From positions 62,001 to 126,000 of the forward strand of contig JAZRQJ010000007.1 in the NCBI GenBank assembly GCA_045649685.1: a stretch of 64,000 nt of DNA. Direction: 5' to 3'. This document shows, piece by piece, positions 34,572 through 43,997 of this stretch; positions within the stretch are counted from its first letter, which is position 1, and the number at the start of each line of letters is the position of its first letter. The translations under genes were made by a program, and so were the position numbers. The notes under the pieces were generated by a model, which was given only the letters and a program-made list of their open reading frames with translations, searched no databases and was not told the origin of the DNA. This DNA is from RUG12519 sp045649685 (GTDB lineage: Bacteria > Bacillota > Clostridia > Oscillospirales > Ruminococcaceae).

Positions 34572-36803
34572 TTAAAGTTTTAGTTGATATTCTAAATCAT
34601 CTGATTTTGGAATTACTCCACGAGCAGGAAGATTTTTGGTCCTAAATTTGTGAGAATTGTAAATATCACCGTCGTTATATGTTTTTACATTTTCAACAAA
34701 ACAGTCTTTATTTAATTTTATAACATTAACACCTTGGGATGTTCTTGTTGATTTTATAGATATGAGTGCAGAATCTATAATCAAATATCTTTTGTTGTTT
34801 GATATAATTAAGTACTCACTGGATGTTTGCTCAAAAAATAATTTACATACTGGCGATATATCAGAATATGCTTTGGCAAGTTTTTTCCTATTGGTTTTTG
34901 TTTTATATGAAGATAATGGTATTTTAGCAAGTTTTCCGTTTTTAAAGAAAAATAAAATGTTTCCAGAATAATCCTTAGTTGCTATCATGCCTATTATTTT
35001 TTCGTCATTTTCGAAATTAAGTTTGGCTGGAACATATTCCCCTAACGAACTAGCTTTAGAGTCTTTAAAAGCAGATAAATTTGTTTTATATACTTGACAT
35101 TTATCACTGAAAAACAGTAAATCTGTATTATTTGTTACATTGAGATGAGTAACTATTTCATCATTTTCTTTCAGTTTTTGCTCACTATTTAATCTTAATG
35201 AATTAGGTGATATTTTCTTTAAATATCCATCTTTGGTTAAAAACAGATTAACAGGATGATCGGATATTTCATTTTCATTAAATGTTTCATCTTGTTCAAC
35301 ATTATACAAGAACATAGTTTTACGAGGTTGACCATATTTTTTTATTATTTCTCGCAATTCGTCACATATTATTGAGTTAATTTTATTATCACTTTTTAAA
35401 ATATCTGATAATGTTTTGATATCGTTTTCTAATTCATCTTTTTCGTAAACTCGTTTTAATATATATTCACGGTTTAAATTACGTAATTTAATTTCAGTAA
35501 CATATTCAGCTTGAATTTTATCTATTCCAAAGCCTATCATCAAATTAGGAACAACTTCGCTTTCTTCTTCTGTTTCACGAATAATTTTTATTGTTTTATC
35601 TATATCTAATAAAATTTTATTCAAACCTTTTATTAGGTGTAATTTTTTTTCTTTTTTATCTAATTTAAATTGAACTCTTCTCTTAACACAATTATATCTA
35701 AATTTTCTCCATTCTTGAATTATTTCTTTAATTCCCATAACTTTTGGGGAACCATTAACTAGAATATTAAAATTACATGCATATGAGTCTTCAAGTGGAG
35801 TATATTTAAATAGTTTCAGCATTAATTTATCTGGATTTGTTCCGCGTTTTAAATCTATTGTTAGTTTTAAACCATTCAAATCAGTTTCGTCGCGGATATC
35901 AGAAATTTCTTTGATTTTATTTTGCTTTATAAGATCAACTATTTTTTCAATTATTGCTTCAACAGTAGTTGTGTATGGTATTTCAGTAATATCAATACAG
36001 TTATTTTGTTTGTCAAAGCTATATCTACTACGTATTTTTATGGAGCCTTTACCTGTATTATATATCTTTTTTAATACAGAATCATCTTTAATTAAAAAAC
36101 CTCCGCCAGGGAAATCTGGTCCTTGAAGTGTTTCTAATATATCAAAGTTTTCATCTTTTATTAAATTAATTGTTGTTTCACAGACTTCTTTAAGGTTAAA
36201 GGGACATATAGATGATGCCATAGAAACCGCTATTCCAACATTAGAGTTTACTAAAATTGACGGAAATTTTGTTGGCAAAAGAGAAGGTTCGGTAGTCGTA
36301 TTATCATAGTTTGGAACTAGATCGATAGCATTTTGTTCGATTTCATTAAAAAGTTCATTACAAATAGGTGCAAGTTTTGCTTCAGTATATCTCGAAGCAG
36401 CGTACGCCATGTCTTTGGAATAAAACCTACCGAAATTACCTTTGCTTTCTACATATGGATGTAATAGTGCTTGATATCCTCTAGATAGACGTACCATTGT
36501 TTCATATATTGCAGAGTCTCCGTGAGGGTTAAGTTTCATTGTTGCACCAACAATATTTGCACTTTTTGTTAATTTTCCAGTTAAAAGGCCCATTTTATAC
36601 ATAGTGTATAATAACTTGCGATGAGATGGTTTGAATCCATCAATTTGAGGAAGTGCTCTAGAGAGGATAACACTCATTGCATAAGGCATATAGTTTTTTT
36701 CTAATGTTTGAGTTATTGGTTGATTTTCAACTACGCCTGCACCTTCAATGTATGTATTATCCATCGATACAGATTTACGATTTTCAAATTTTTTCTTTTT
36801 CAT
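34572..36803 (-). CDS. parC: DNA topoisomerase IV (gyrase-type) subunit A
   Basis: A protein of 743 residues. The breakage-reunion domain has MPYAMSVILSRALPQIDGFK, KPSHRKLLYTMYKMGL, and AYAASRYTEAKLAPI, where Tyr is the DNA-linking residue. The C-terminal part has a short beta-pinwheel and lacks the full gyrase box, so ParC is more likely than GyrA. ATG 36803 follows TTTTGGAG. It is 22 bases downstream of parE, forming the normal parEC operon. Confidence 0.9.
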   Translation of the reverse strand: MKKKKFENRKSVSMDNTYIEGAGVVENQPITQTLEKNYMPYAMSVILSRALPQIDGFKPSHRKLLYTMYKMGLLTGKLTKSANIVGATMKLNPHGDSAIYETMVRLSRGYQALLHPYVESKGNFGRFYSKDMAYAASRYTEAKLAPICNELFNEIEQNAIDLVPNYDNTTTEPSLLPTKFPSILVNSNVGIAVSMASSICPFNLKEVCETTINLIKDENFDILETLQGPDFPGGGFLIKDDSVLKKIYNTGKGSIKIRSRYSFDKQNNCIDITEIPYTTTVEAIIEKIVDLIKQNKIKEISDIRDETDLNGLKLTIDLKRGTNPDKLMLKLFKYTPLEDSYACNFNILVNGSPKVMGIKEIIQEWRKFRYNCVKRRVQFKLDKKEKKLHLIKGLNKILLDIDKTIKIIRETEEESEVVPNLMIGFGIDKIQAEYVTEIKLRNLNREYILKRVYEKDELENDIKTLSDILKSDNKINSIICDELREIIKKYGQPRKTMFLYNVEQDETFNENEISDHPVNLFLTKDGYLKKISPNSLRLNSEQKLKENDEIVTHLNVTNNTDLLFFSDKCQVYKTNLSAFKDSKASSLGEYVPAKLNFENDEKIIGMIATKDYSGNILFFFKNGKLAKIPLSSYKTKTNRKKLAKAYSDISPVCKLFFEQTSSEYLIISNNKRYLIIDSALISIKSTRTSQGVNVIKLNKDCFVENVKTYNDGDIYNSHKFRTKNLPARGVIPKSDDLEYQLKL

Positions 36804-36825
36804 ATTTTTCTCCAAAACATAATAG

Positions 36826-38799
36826 TTATGAAATGTCTGCTTGACTTATATAATTTGCTCCAAATTCAGAAATAAAATCTTTTCTGCCTTGTAAATTGTC
36901 TCCAAGCATAAGATTAAACATATCAGAAGTTTTTTCAGCTTCTTCTGGAGTTACTTTAATCAAACGTCTTGTTTGAGGACACATTGTTGTAAGCCACATC
37001 ATATCAGGTTCATTTTCACCAAGACCTTTAGATCGACTTATATCATATTTTTCGTTATTTTTATCTAGTTTATTTAAAATATTAACCTTTTCTTGTTCGT
37101 TGTAGGCAAAGTATGTTTTGTTTTTTGCTTTTATTTCAAAGAGAGGTGACTGAGCAATATATACAAAATCCTTTTGAATTAAAGTGGGTGTTAAACGGTA
37201 AAGCATGGTTAATATTAACGTTCTAATTTGAAATCCATCAACATCCGCATCTGTACATATTATTATTTTATTCCATTTCAATCCGTCAATATTAAATAGT
37301 GAAAGTTCCTTGTTTGCTTTGGATTTTACTTCAACACCGCATCCAAGAACTTTTATGATGTCCCTAATTATATCATTTTTGAATATTTTATCATAATCTG
37401 ATTTAAGGCAATTTAGTATTTTACCACGGACAGGAATTATTGCTTGAAAGTTTGCATCTCGACTTTGTTTACAAGCTCCTAGTGCCGAATCTCCCTCAAC
37501 AATATATAATTCTCTTAAACTCTTATCTCGAGTTCTGCAATCTACAAATTTGTGAACACGATTTACCATATCCACGCTTCCGAGCAGAGTTTTTTTCAGG
37601 TTTAATCGAGTTTTTTCAGCTTTTTCTCTGCTTCGCTTATTTATTAAGATTTGATTTGCTATCTTTTCACTCTCTATAGGATTTTCTATAAAATAGACTT
37701 CTAAATGATGTTTTAAAAAATCTGTCATAGCTTCATATATAAATTTGTTTGTTATAGATTTTTTAGTTTGATTTTCATATGAAGTTTGTGTTGAAAATGA
37801 TGATGAGACGAAAATTAGGCAGTCTTCAATGTCTGAAAATGTTATTTTGCTTTCATTTTTATTATATTTATTATTTTTCTTTAAAAAGCTATTTATTTCA
37901 GAAACAAAAGCTTGTTTTGCAGCTCTTTCTGGAGATCCTCCATGTTCTAACCAGCTAGAATTGTGATAATATTCCATTAGTTTTACACGGTTTGAAAAGG
38001 CAAACGCACATGAAAGCTTAACTTTATATTCTGGTTTATCTGCTCTGTCACGACCTTTCCTTTCAGAATTACAATAAATAACTGAAGAAAGAGCATTTTC
38101 ACCAGCTATTTCTTCAACATAATCTTTTATTCCGTTTTTATAGAAAAATTCTTGTGTTTTTTCATTATCTTTATATATAAAGGTTAGGCCACTATTTACA
38201 ATGGCTTGGCGTTTTAATACACTTTCAAAATATTCAGAAGGGATCATTATATCTGTAAAAACTTCAATATCTGGTTTCCATTTTATCTTAGTACCCGTTT
38301 GTTTTCTAGATGTTTCTTCAGATTTTAATCCACCAATATTTTCTCCATGTTCAAAATATAGTGTAAATTTTTTTCCATCTCTATATATTTCAACGTCCAT
38401 ATATTCCGAAGCATATTGCGTAGCACAAAGACCCAAACCGTTCAATCCTAATGAATATTCATAATTTTGAGCATTATTTGTGTTATATTTTCCGCCGGCA
38501 TATAGTTCACAGAAAATAAGTTCCCAGTTGTATTTGTTTTCTGATTTATTAAAATCTACTGGAATTCCTCGGCCAAAGTCTTCTATTTCTATTGATCCAT
38601 CGTCAAACTTAGTAATTTTAATTTGATTTCCAAAACCTTCGCGTGCTTCATCTATTGAATTTGATAAAATTTCAAACACAGAGTGTTCGCAACCTTCCAG
38701 ACCATCTGACCCAAAAATAACGCCAGGACGTTTTCTAACTCTGTCTGCGCCCTTTAAAGATTTAATGCTGTCATTATTATATTTTCTATTTGTAGACAT
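36826..38799 (-). CDS. parE: DNA topoisomerase IV (gyrase-type) subunit B
   Basis: A protein of 657 residues. GHKL ATPase motifs are FEILSNSIDEAREG, IEDFGRGIPVDFN, and YEYSLGLNGLGLCA. The TOPRIM domain has LYIVEGDSALGACKQ and CTDADVDGFQIRTL. It supplies ATP-driven strand passage with ParC for decatenation. The motif 1 region (DEAREG) differs a little from the usual DEALAG. A poor ribosome site precedes the ATG. It heads the parE-parC pair. Confidence 0.92.
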   Translation of the reverse strand: MSTNRKYNNDSIKSLKGADRVRKRPGVIFGSDGLEGCEHSVFEILSNSIDEAREGFGNQIKITKFDDGSIEIEDFGRGIPVDFNKSENKYNWELIFCELYAGGKYNTNNAQNYEYSLGLNGLGLCATQYASEYMDVEIYRDGKKFTLYFEHGENIGGLKSEETSRKQTGTKIKWKPDIEVFTDIMIPSEYFESVLKRQAIVNSGLTFIYKDNEKTQEFFYKNGIKDYVEEIAGENALSSVIYCNSERKGRDRADKPEYKVKLSCAFAFSNRVKLMEYYHNSSWLEHGGSPERAAKQAFVSEINSFLKKNNKYNKNESKITFSDIEDCLIFVSSSFSTQTSYENQTKKSITNKFIYEAMTDFLKHHLEVYFIENPIESEKIANQILINKRSREKAEKTRLNLKKTLLGSVDMVNRVHKFVDCRTRDKSLRELYIVEGDSALGACKQSRDANFQAIIPVRGKILNCLKSDYDKIFKNDIIRDIIKVLGCGVEVKSKANKELSLFNIDGLKWNKIIICTDADVDGFQIRTLILTMLYRLTPTLIQKDFVYIAQSPLFEIKAKNKTYFAYNEQEKVNILNKLDKNNEKYDISRSKGLGENEPDMMWLTTMCPQTRRLIKVTPEEAEKTSDMFNLMLGDNLQGRKDFISEFGANYISQADIS

Positions 38800-38855
38800 A
38801 ATTTATAAATCCTATTCTAATTATATTGTATATTTTTTTATGTTTTTATTTAATA

Positions 38856-39653
38856 TTAATAGTTTACTATTTCTACTTTTTCTAAAATCACTTCAGGATC
38901 TGGGGTAGACTTTTCACCTGTTGCAGACATTTCTGAACTTTTTGGGCAACTTGCAATTTTCTTTACAACATCTTGTCCCTCAAATGTTTGACCAAAAACA
39001 GTATACTGCATGTCTAGACCAGGATATCCTCCAACTTGTTTATAGGTGTTTTTAACGCTATCGGTATATTCTAATGTTATTTTTGAGCCTTTTTGTTTAT
39101 ATTGTTGATTTACTGTTTGAGATATTTTGTCAAAATCTGCTTTTTTCCCATTTTCACTAGACACTATATAAAATTGACTAGATTGTCCAGATGTTTGACT
39201 ATTTGTTCTGGCAGCACACAATGCACCATTGTAATGGTGAAGGGACTGGTTTAATTCCACATTAAATCCACTGCCATATATGCTATCGCTATTTCCACCA
39301 CTTTGAATCATGAAATCTTCTATAACCCTATGAAAAGGTACATTGTTGTACTTTCCTTTTTGAGCGAGACCTATGAAATTTTGCACTGCTTTTGGAGCAA
39401 CTTGAGGAAATAGTCTGCATTTAATTATACCGTAATTTTTCACATGAAAAACTGCTATTTGTTCTCCTTTTTCTGGTAAAGCTAGTTGATTTTCAATTTT
39501 ACCTTCTGTAACTAGAGAACTGGCAACTGCTGTGTCCTTGGAACTTGCCGAAGATGTAGAACTAGATGAGGATTTTTGGGCATTTGAACACCCCGTAATA
39601 GAAAAGCAAATTAAAATTGAAATGCCTGTTAAAACATATTTAAACATTTTCAT
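38856..39653 (-). CDS. Cyclophilin-type peptidyl-prolyl isomerase lipoprotein
   Basis: A protein of 265 residues. The signal sequence ends in a lipobox, SITGC, so Cys22 is expected to be lipidated. A Ser-rich linker follows. The cyclophilin domain (about 68-260) has APKAVQNFIGLAQKGKY, VPFHRVIEDFMIQSGG, and GALCAARTNSQTSGQSSQFY. It would help fold exported proteins at the outer membrane face. ATG 39653 follows AGGAGTA. It lies 26 bases downstream of cysS. Confidence 0.93.
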   Translation of the reverse strand: MKMFKYVLTGISILICFSITGCSNAQKSSSSSTSSASSKDTAVASSLVTEGKIENQLALPEKGEQIAVFHVKNYGIIKCRLFPQVAPKAVQNFIGLAQKGKYNNVPFHRVIEDFMIQSGGNSDSIYGSGFNVELNQSLHHYNGALCAARTNSQTSGQSSQFYIVSSENGKKADFDKISQTVNQQYKQKGSKITLEYTDSVKNTYKQVGGYPGLDMQYTVFGQTFEGQDVVKKIASCPKSSEMSATGEKSTPDPEVILEKVEIVNY

Positions 39654-39679
39654 AAATTATTACTCCTAACTTTTTAATT

Positions 39680-41080
39680 TTATTTTTTTAACACGAGTCG
39701 ACTACCTTGCCTTGTTTCTTCAACTAGATAACCTAATTCTTCAATCTCATTGCGCAAACTATCGGCAAGAGTAAAATCTTTGTTTGCTCTTGCAATTTTT
39801 CTTTTTTCAAACAGGTCTAAAACTTCTTGAGGAATTTCATTATTAGTATTTTTATGGGTTACGATTCCTAACACACCTGTTAATTCTTCAAATAAATTTT
39901 TTATTAACCCCAAATGTTCTTTAGAAGTTGGAACAGTTCCAGAAACATATTTATTCATATCTCTTATAAATTCAAAAATTACAGAGATTCCGTCAGCTGT
40001 ATTAAAATCATTATCCATAACTTTAATGAAATCATCCCTATATTTTTGAATGAGTTGTTGGTTTTCGTGTGAAACATCACCTTTTGCAGAATTGTTTATT
40101 ATAAATGACAAGTTTTCTTTGAATGTATACATTCTATTCAATGATGATTTGCACTGCTTTATTACTTCTTCAGTATAATTGATTGGTGTTCTGTAGTGAG
40201 CTTGAACCATTAAGTATCGTATTGGTTCGTAACCATGCTTTTCAGCAACTTCTCTAACTGTAAAAAAGTTACCTTTAGATTTAGACATTTTTTCATTATC
40301 TATGTTTATATAACCGTTATGCATCCAATAATTTGCAAACTGAACATTGGTTGCACATTCACTTTGAGCAATTTCGTTTTCATGGTGTGGAAATATTAGA
40401 TCTTGACCGCCACAGTGGATATCTATTGTTTTGCCCAAAAAGGTTATTGCCATAGCAGAACATTCAATGTGCCAACCAGGACGACCATTTCCCCAAGGAG
40501 ATGGCCAAAATGGTTCACCTGGTTTAGATTTTTTCCACAAAACAAAGTCTAGAGGGTTTTGTTTTGATGAATTAACTTCAATTCTTTTTCCAATTAATAA
40601 GTTATCGATTGGCATATGAGATAACTTACCATACTCTTTAAAGGATTCGGTTTTAAAATATACATCTCCGTCAGTCATATATGCGTGATCATTATCAATT
40701 AATTTTTTTATTATGTCTATAATAATATCAATTGATTCTGTTACTTTTGGTGCTATGGATGGGGGGGTTACTCCTAGACCAATCGCATCTTTTTCATACT
40801 CTTTTATATATTTTTCAGCAATTAAATTGGCTGATTTATTTTCTTCATTTGCTTTTTTGATTATTTTGTCATCTATATCAGTAAAATTTTGAACGAACTC
40901 TACTTTGTATCCTCTATACTCGAGATATCTTCTAAAACAGTCAAATATAATGATTGGTCTGGCATTTCCGATATGAATATAGTTGTATACCGTTGGACCA
41001 CAAGAATACATTGTTACTTCGTTAGGCTTTATAGTATGCAATTCTTCGAGGTTTTTACTAAGTGTGTTATATATTTTCAT
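39680..41080 (-). CDS. cysS: Cysteinyl-tRNA synthetase
   Basis: A protein of 466 residues, class I. The zinc site uses Cys in YSCGPTVYN, Cys in WHIECSAM, and His in FPHHENEIAQSE. HIGNARP is the HIGH motif, and KMSKSKGN is complete. ATG follows TTGGAGG. Its promoter carries a 13-bp inverted repeat over the -35 box, which suggests transcriptional control rather than a T-box. Confidence 0.98.
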   Translation of the reverse strand: MKIYNTLSKNLEELHTIKPNEVTMYSCGPTVYNYIHIGNARPIIIFDCFRRYLEYRGYKVEFVQNFTDIDDKIIKKANEENKSANLIAEKYIKEYEKDAIGLGVTPPSIAPKVTESIDIIIDIIKKLIDNDHAYMTDGDVYFKTESFKEYGKLSHMPIDNLLIGKRIEVNSSKQNPLDFVLWKKSKPGEPFWPSPWGNGRPGWHIECSAMAITFLGKTIDIHCGGQDLIFPHHENEIAQSECATNVQFANYWMHNGYINIDNEKMSKSKGNFFTVREVAEKHGYEPIRYLMVQAHYRTPINYTEEVIKQCKSSLNRMYTFKENLSFIINNSAKGDVSHENQQLIQKYRDDFIKVMDNDFNTADGISVIFEFIRDMNKYVSGTVPTSKEHLGLIKNLFEELTGVLGIVTHKNTNNEIPQEVLDLFEKRKIARANKDFTLADSLRNEIEELGYLVEETRQGSRLVLKK

Positions 41081-41150
41081 TAAAATAATCCTCCAAAATA
41101 TGTAGTATAAACAAAAGAATCTGTTTTTATTTCTATTTACACTGTAATTT

Positions 41151-41179
41151 ATTATACATCAAAAGAATACTAAAATCAA
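41151..41179 (-). promoter_or_regulatory. Promoter of cysS
   Basis: Minus strand TTGATT (41179-41174), 17 bases, TATAAT (41156-41151). Confidence 0.65.
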
Positions 41180-41209
41180 AAACATTCAATTAAAATTGTT
41201 TTTGATTTT
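41172..41209. promoter_or_regulatory. 13-bp inverted repeat over the cysS -35 box
   Basis: AAAATCAAAAACA (41172-41184) and TGTTTTTGATTTT (41197-41209) are perfect complements with a 12-base gap. One arm covers the -35 box. This is a candidate operator. Confidence 0.5.
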
Positions 41210-41488
41210 GAGTTGAAGTATTAAATGGTGTGTTTAATAACTATTATTATTTGAATTTCACTCTGTTTATTATTTTTATAGCATTTTGGATTATACCATA
41301 AAATATGCAGCTTTACAATGTTATTGAGTTTTGAAATAGAATATGTACATAATTTGTTAACAGTTTTTGTTGGATATTTTTTGAGAAAATTATAGTTTTT
41401 ATTGATTATATAGGATTTATGGGAATTAATTGTTTTAAATTAATATTTTACTATTATGTAAACTTATTGTTAATTTTTTGCGATTTTA

Positions 41489-41517
41489 TTGATGAATATC
41501 ATAAAAAACGATACAAT
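41489..41517 (+). promoter_or_regulatory. Promoter of the pilin/sortase operon
   Basis: TTGATG (41489-41494), 17 bases, TACAAT (41512-41517). Predicted start near 41524, giving a leader of about 170 bases. Confidence 0.6.
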
Positions 41518-41567
41518 GTTGGGCGTGATCAAGATATTATCTGCTCATTTAGAAATATTCTTGATTG

Positions 41568-41659
41568 GTTAATTATTTACACATACTGTGTCTTTTTCGC
41601 TCAGTACTTTCGCTGGCCAGCGTATTGAAGTTAGATTAGGTAACAGTGTGTGAATTAAC
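41568..41659. promoter_or_regulatory. Structured leader of the pilin operon
   Basis: GTTAATT and CACATACTG (41568-41574, 41580-41588) pair with CAGTGTGTG and AATTAAC (41644-41659), with a five-base bulge and one mismatch. Within this stem sits a perfect 12-bp GC-rich palindrome, CGCTGGCCAGCG (41611-41622). It matches no riboswitch known to me. Confidence 0.5.
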
Positions 41660-41695
41660 TAGATTTAATGTAGTGAAAGAAAGTGGGTTTTTTTA

Positions 41696-43876
41696 GTGAG
41701 AAAATTAAAACAATCATCAGCGTTGTTGTTAATAGTTAGTTTGCTGTTGTCTATATTTTCTTTATCAGCGTCTGCTTTGGAAGGAACAGCTAGAATAAAT
41801 TTTCATCCTAGATTATTGAAGGCGGATCAAGCAGCGCAAGTTAGGTTTAATTATGATGGTACATTACAACAAGGTGTGCCCGGGGAAGAAACTAAGGAAA
41901 TTAGATATAAATTGTATAGAATTGCTGATGCGAATACTTCGAGAAATGATGTTGAGCATGACAATAATGTTATTGGTAATGGGCCAAATGGAATTGATAT
42001 TGATGGAAAAACAATACAGTATTACGGTGATCCAATTGTAAAAGAATTACACCAAAGTGAAGGATATATTGATTTACCAGCGAATAGATATGGATTGTAT
42101 TATGTTGTAGTTGAAGATATGTTAGGTGAAGGTAGGAAAGGTGAACCCGTTATTATTTCAGTTCCTTCAACTAAAGAAAATGGTGAAATCAACGATAATG
42201 TACATATATATTCAAAGATTATTGCTAAAGAACATAAGGTAACTGTTAGAAAATTGGTTAATGGTTTAGAATTGGATAACCCAAACCAAGGTCCTCATAT
42301 TAGACATGGTAATTATGTTATGAAATTTCGCCTTATGAAAAAGATAAATGGTCAATGGAAAGATGTTGGTGCCAATGGTCAAGTGCAAAACAATAGAGAA
42401 ATTTTTTCTACAGAGGGTAGAAATGGTAATTATGGAATGCGTGGTATAGATGGCCTTACTAATGGTGAATATAAAATTGTTGAAACGGAATTTTTGGTTT
42501 CAGAGCATGATGGAAATATACAAAATGTACTAAATCAATTAGGTAAGGGTAATTTATACGACGTATTTAAGTTGAATGATAAGGCTCAAGGTAGAGATGG
42601 TTTGATCGACCAAAATGCAAATATGACAGAACAGTTGGTAGAAAAAACATTTGAACTTACTGGGCAGGATAATGACGTAGTTGTTGATGTAGATAATACA
42701 ATGCGACCTCAAATTACCAAGTTTATTATGGATGGTAATGATAAATATGTTGTTAAGGGAGTAAATCCAGGTGAGGATATTAACTATAGATTAGAGGTAG
42801 GCAAACCTTATGTATTTGGACAAAATAATCAAGATGTTAATAGGCAAGCTTTTGGACAATTATTAAATAATAAATATAATATGTTTAGAGTTCTGGATAA
42901 CGAATTAGTTCTTAACCATTTGATAACTAGAGATGCAAATGAGAATGATCTAAATGTTTATTTTGTAGATGATAATGGAAGACATCTACTGCAGAGTGGA
43001 GCAGATTTTAATGTTGTGTTTGCTAATGGTGATGGTAGATCAATACTTATAGATTTTAAAATAAATAACCAAGGATTTTCAAATGCTGTTATTGATTACC
43101 TCTATAATAATCGTGAAAATTATAATGCACATTTTGAAATTGATTTTAAGGTTAAAGTGAAGGACAATGCCACTTTAGCGGCGGTAGATAATTTTCAAAG
43201 AGCTAATAGTGGTGATGATTTAATCAATAATCAAGTGCGTGTACGTGATTTGTTGTCTATATATAATACTGCTAAGATAATACTTGATGAAAATACTGTT
43301 GTTAATTCAAATGCAGTAAAGAGTCAACTTGGGTTTATGAAAGTGCGCAAAACTGATGATAACGGAAATCCTTTAAGAAATGCAAAATTTAAACTAATAG
43401 ATAGTGCAGGGGTAGAAATTGGTGAAGAAACATCTAATGAAAATGGTTGGCTGTATTTTGCAGTTCCTGTTGGAGAAGATGTGAGATTTGTGCCAAAAAA
43501 TGATTATTTACATCATAGAGGTATAGGTATTCCACTTGAGAACAACCAAGGTGAGATGCTCAGATTTAGTCGCAATATGGCAATGGATGAATTTCTTTTA
43601 AATGAGGTTTACTTTAGTAATGGTAGACTAGCTGTAAATGCACGTCAATATCAGTTAAGAGAAACTCAAGCACCAGATGGTTATGAAATAATTAAGCAAC
43701 CTTTAAATATATCAATGGATGCATTAATTAAAGAACTTAATGTTACCAACCATCCTAGAGTAGAACTACCATTTACTGGTGGAATGGGAACAATTTTGTT
43801 CACAGTAGTAGGAATCTTGTTAATTGGTTCAGGTGCATACTTGTTAATCAATGCTAAACGTAAAAAATCTTTTTAA
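41696..43876 (+). CDS. LPXTG-anchored pilin-like surface protein
   Basis: A protein of 726 residues. A signal peptide covers about 1-28 (LLLIVSLLLSIFSLSASA). The middle holds SpaA/Cna-B-like domains, one beginning at KVTVRKLVNG. A C-terminal Cna-B domain carries the E-box ETQAPDGYEI. LPFTG at 691-695 is followed by a membrane helix and the tail KRKKSF. Sortase cleaves at LPFTG and links the protein to wall or pilus. No YPKN-type pilin motif was seen, so polymerisation is uncertain. The start is GTG 41696. It precedes two class C-like sortases, the usual pilus-island order. Confidence 0.88.
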   Translation: MRKLKQSSALLLIVSLLLSIFSLSASALEGTARINFHPRLLKADQAAQVRFNYDGTLQQGVPGEETKEIRYKLYRIADANTSRNDVEHDNNVIGNGPNGIDIDGKTIQYYGDPIVKELHQSEGYIDLPANRYGLYYVVVEDMLGEGRKGEPVIISVPSTKENGEINDNVHIYSKIIAKEHKVTVRKLVNGLELDNPNQGPHIRHGNYVMKFRLMKKINGQWKDVGANGQVQNNREIFSTEGRNGNYGMRGIDGLTNGEYKIVETEFLVSEHDGNIQNVLNQLGKGNLYDVFKLNDKAQGRDGLIDQNANMTEQLVEKTFELTGQDNDVVVDVDNTMRPQITKFIMDGNDKYVVKGVNPGEDINYRLEVGKPYVFGQNNQDVNRQAFGQLLNNKYNMFRVLDNELVLNHLITRDANENDLNVYFVDDNGRHLLQSGADFNVVFANGDGRSILIDFKINNQGFSNAVIDYLYNNRENYNAHFEIDFKVKVKDNATLAAVDNFQRANSGDDLINNQVRVRDLLSIYNTAKIILDENTVVNSNAVKSQLGFMKVRKTDDNGNPLRNAKFKLIDSAGVEIGEETSNENGWLYFAVPVGEDVRFVPKNDYLHHRGIGIPLENNQGEMLRFSRNMAMDEFLLNEVYFSNGRLAVNARQYQLRETQAPDGYEIIKQPLNISMDALIKELNVTNHPRVELPFTGGMGTILFTVVGILLIGSGAYLLINAKRKKSF

Positions 43877-43901
43877 CAGGATTTGAAATATTATTTATAA
43901 T

Positions 43902-43932
43902 AAAGGCTGAAATTTAGTTTTCAGTCTTTATT
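43902..43932 (+). terminator. Weak terminator between pilin and sortases
   Basis: AAAGGCTGAAA (43902-43912) pairs with TTTCAGTCTTT (43919-43929), with one G-T pair. The tail is ATTTATG, so it is probably leaky and lets some transcription into the sortase genes. Confidence 0.6.
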
Positions 43933-43997
43933 TATGTTATTGCGAAAATATATTTTTTTTGTTAAAATTAAGTAAAAGTTTATGTGTGGTGATGCTG

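Larger units (their letters stand above)
41081..41695. other. Long intergenic region between cysS and pilin operon
   Basis: 615 bases with no credible gene. They hold the cysS promoter and inverted repeat (41151-41209), the pilin promoter (41489-41517), and the structured leader (41568-41659). A 69-codon plus-strand ORF at 41419-41628 overlaps the latter two and is rejected. Confidence 0.7.

Noticed and set aside
41419..41628. 69-codon plus-strand ORF starting MGINCFKLIF
   Set aside because: It overlaps the pilin promoter and structured leader, has no ribosome site and resembles nothing; better explained as chance.
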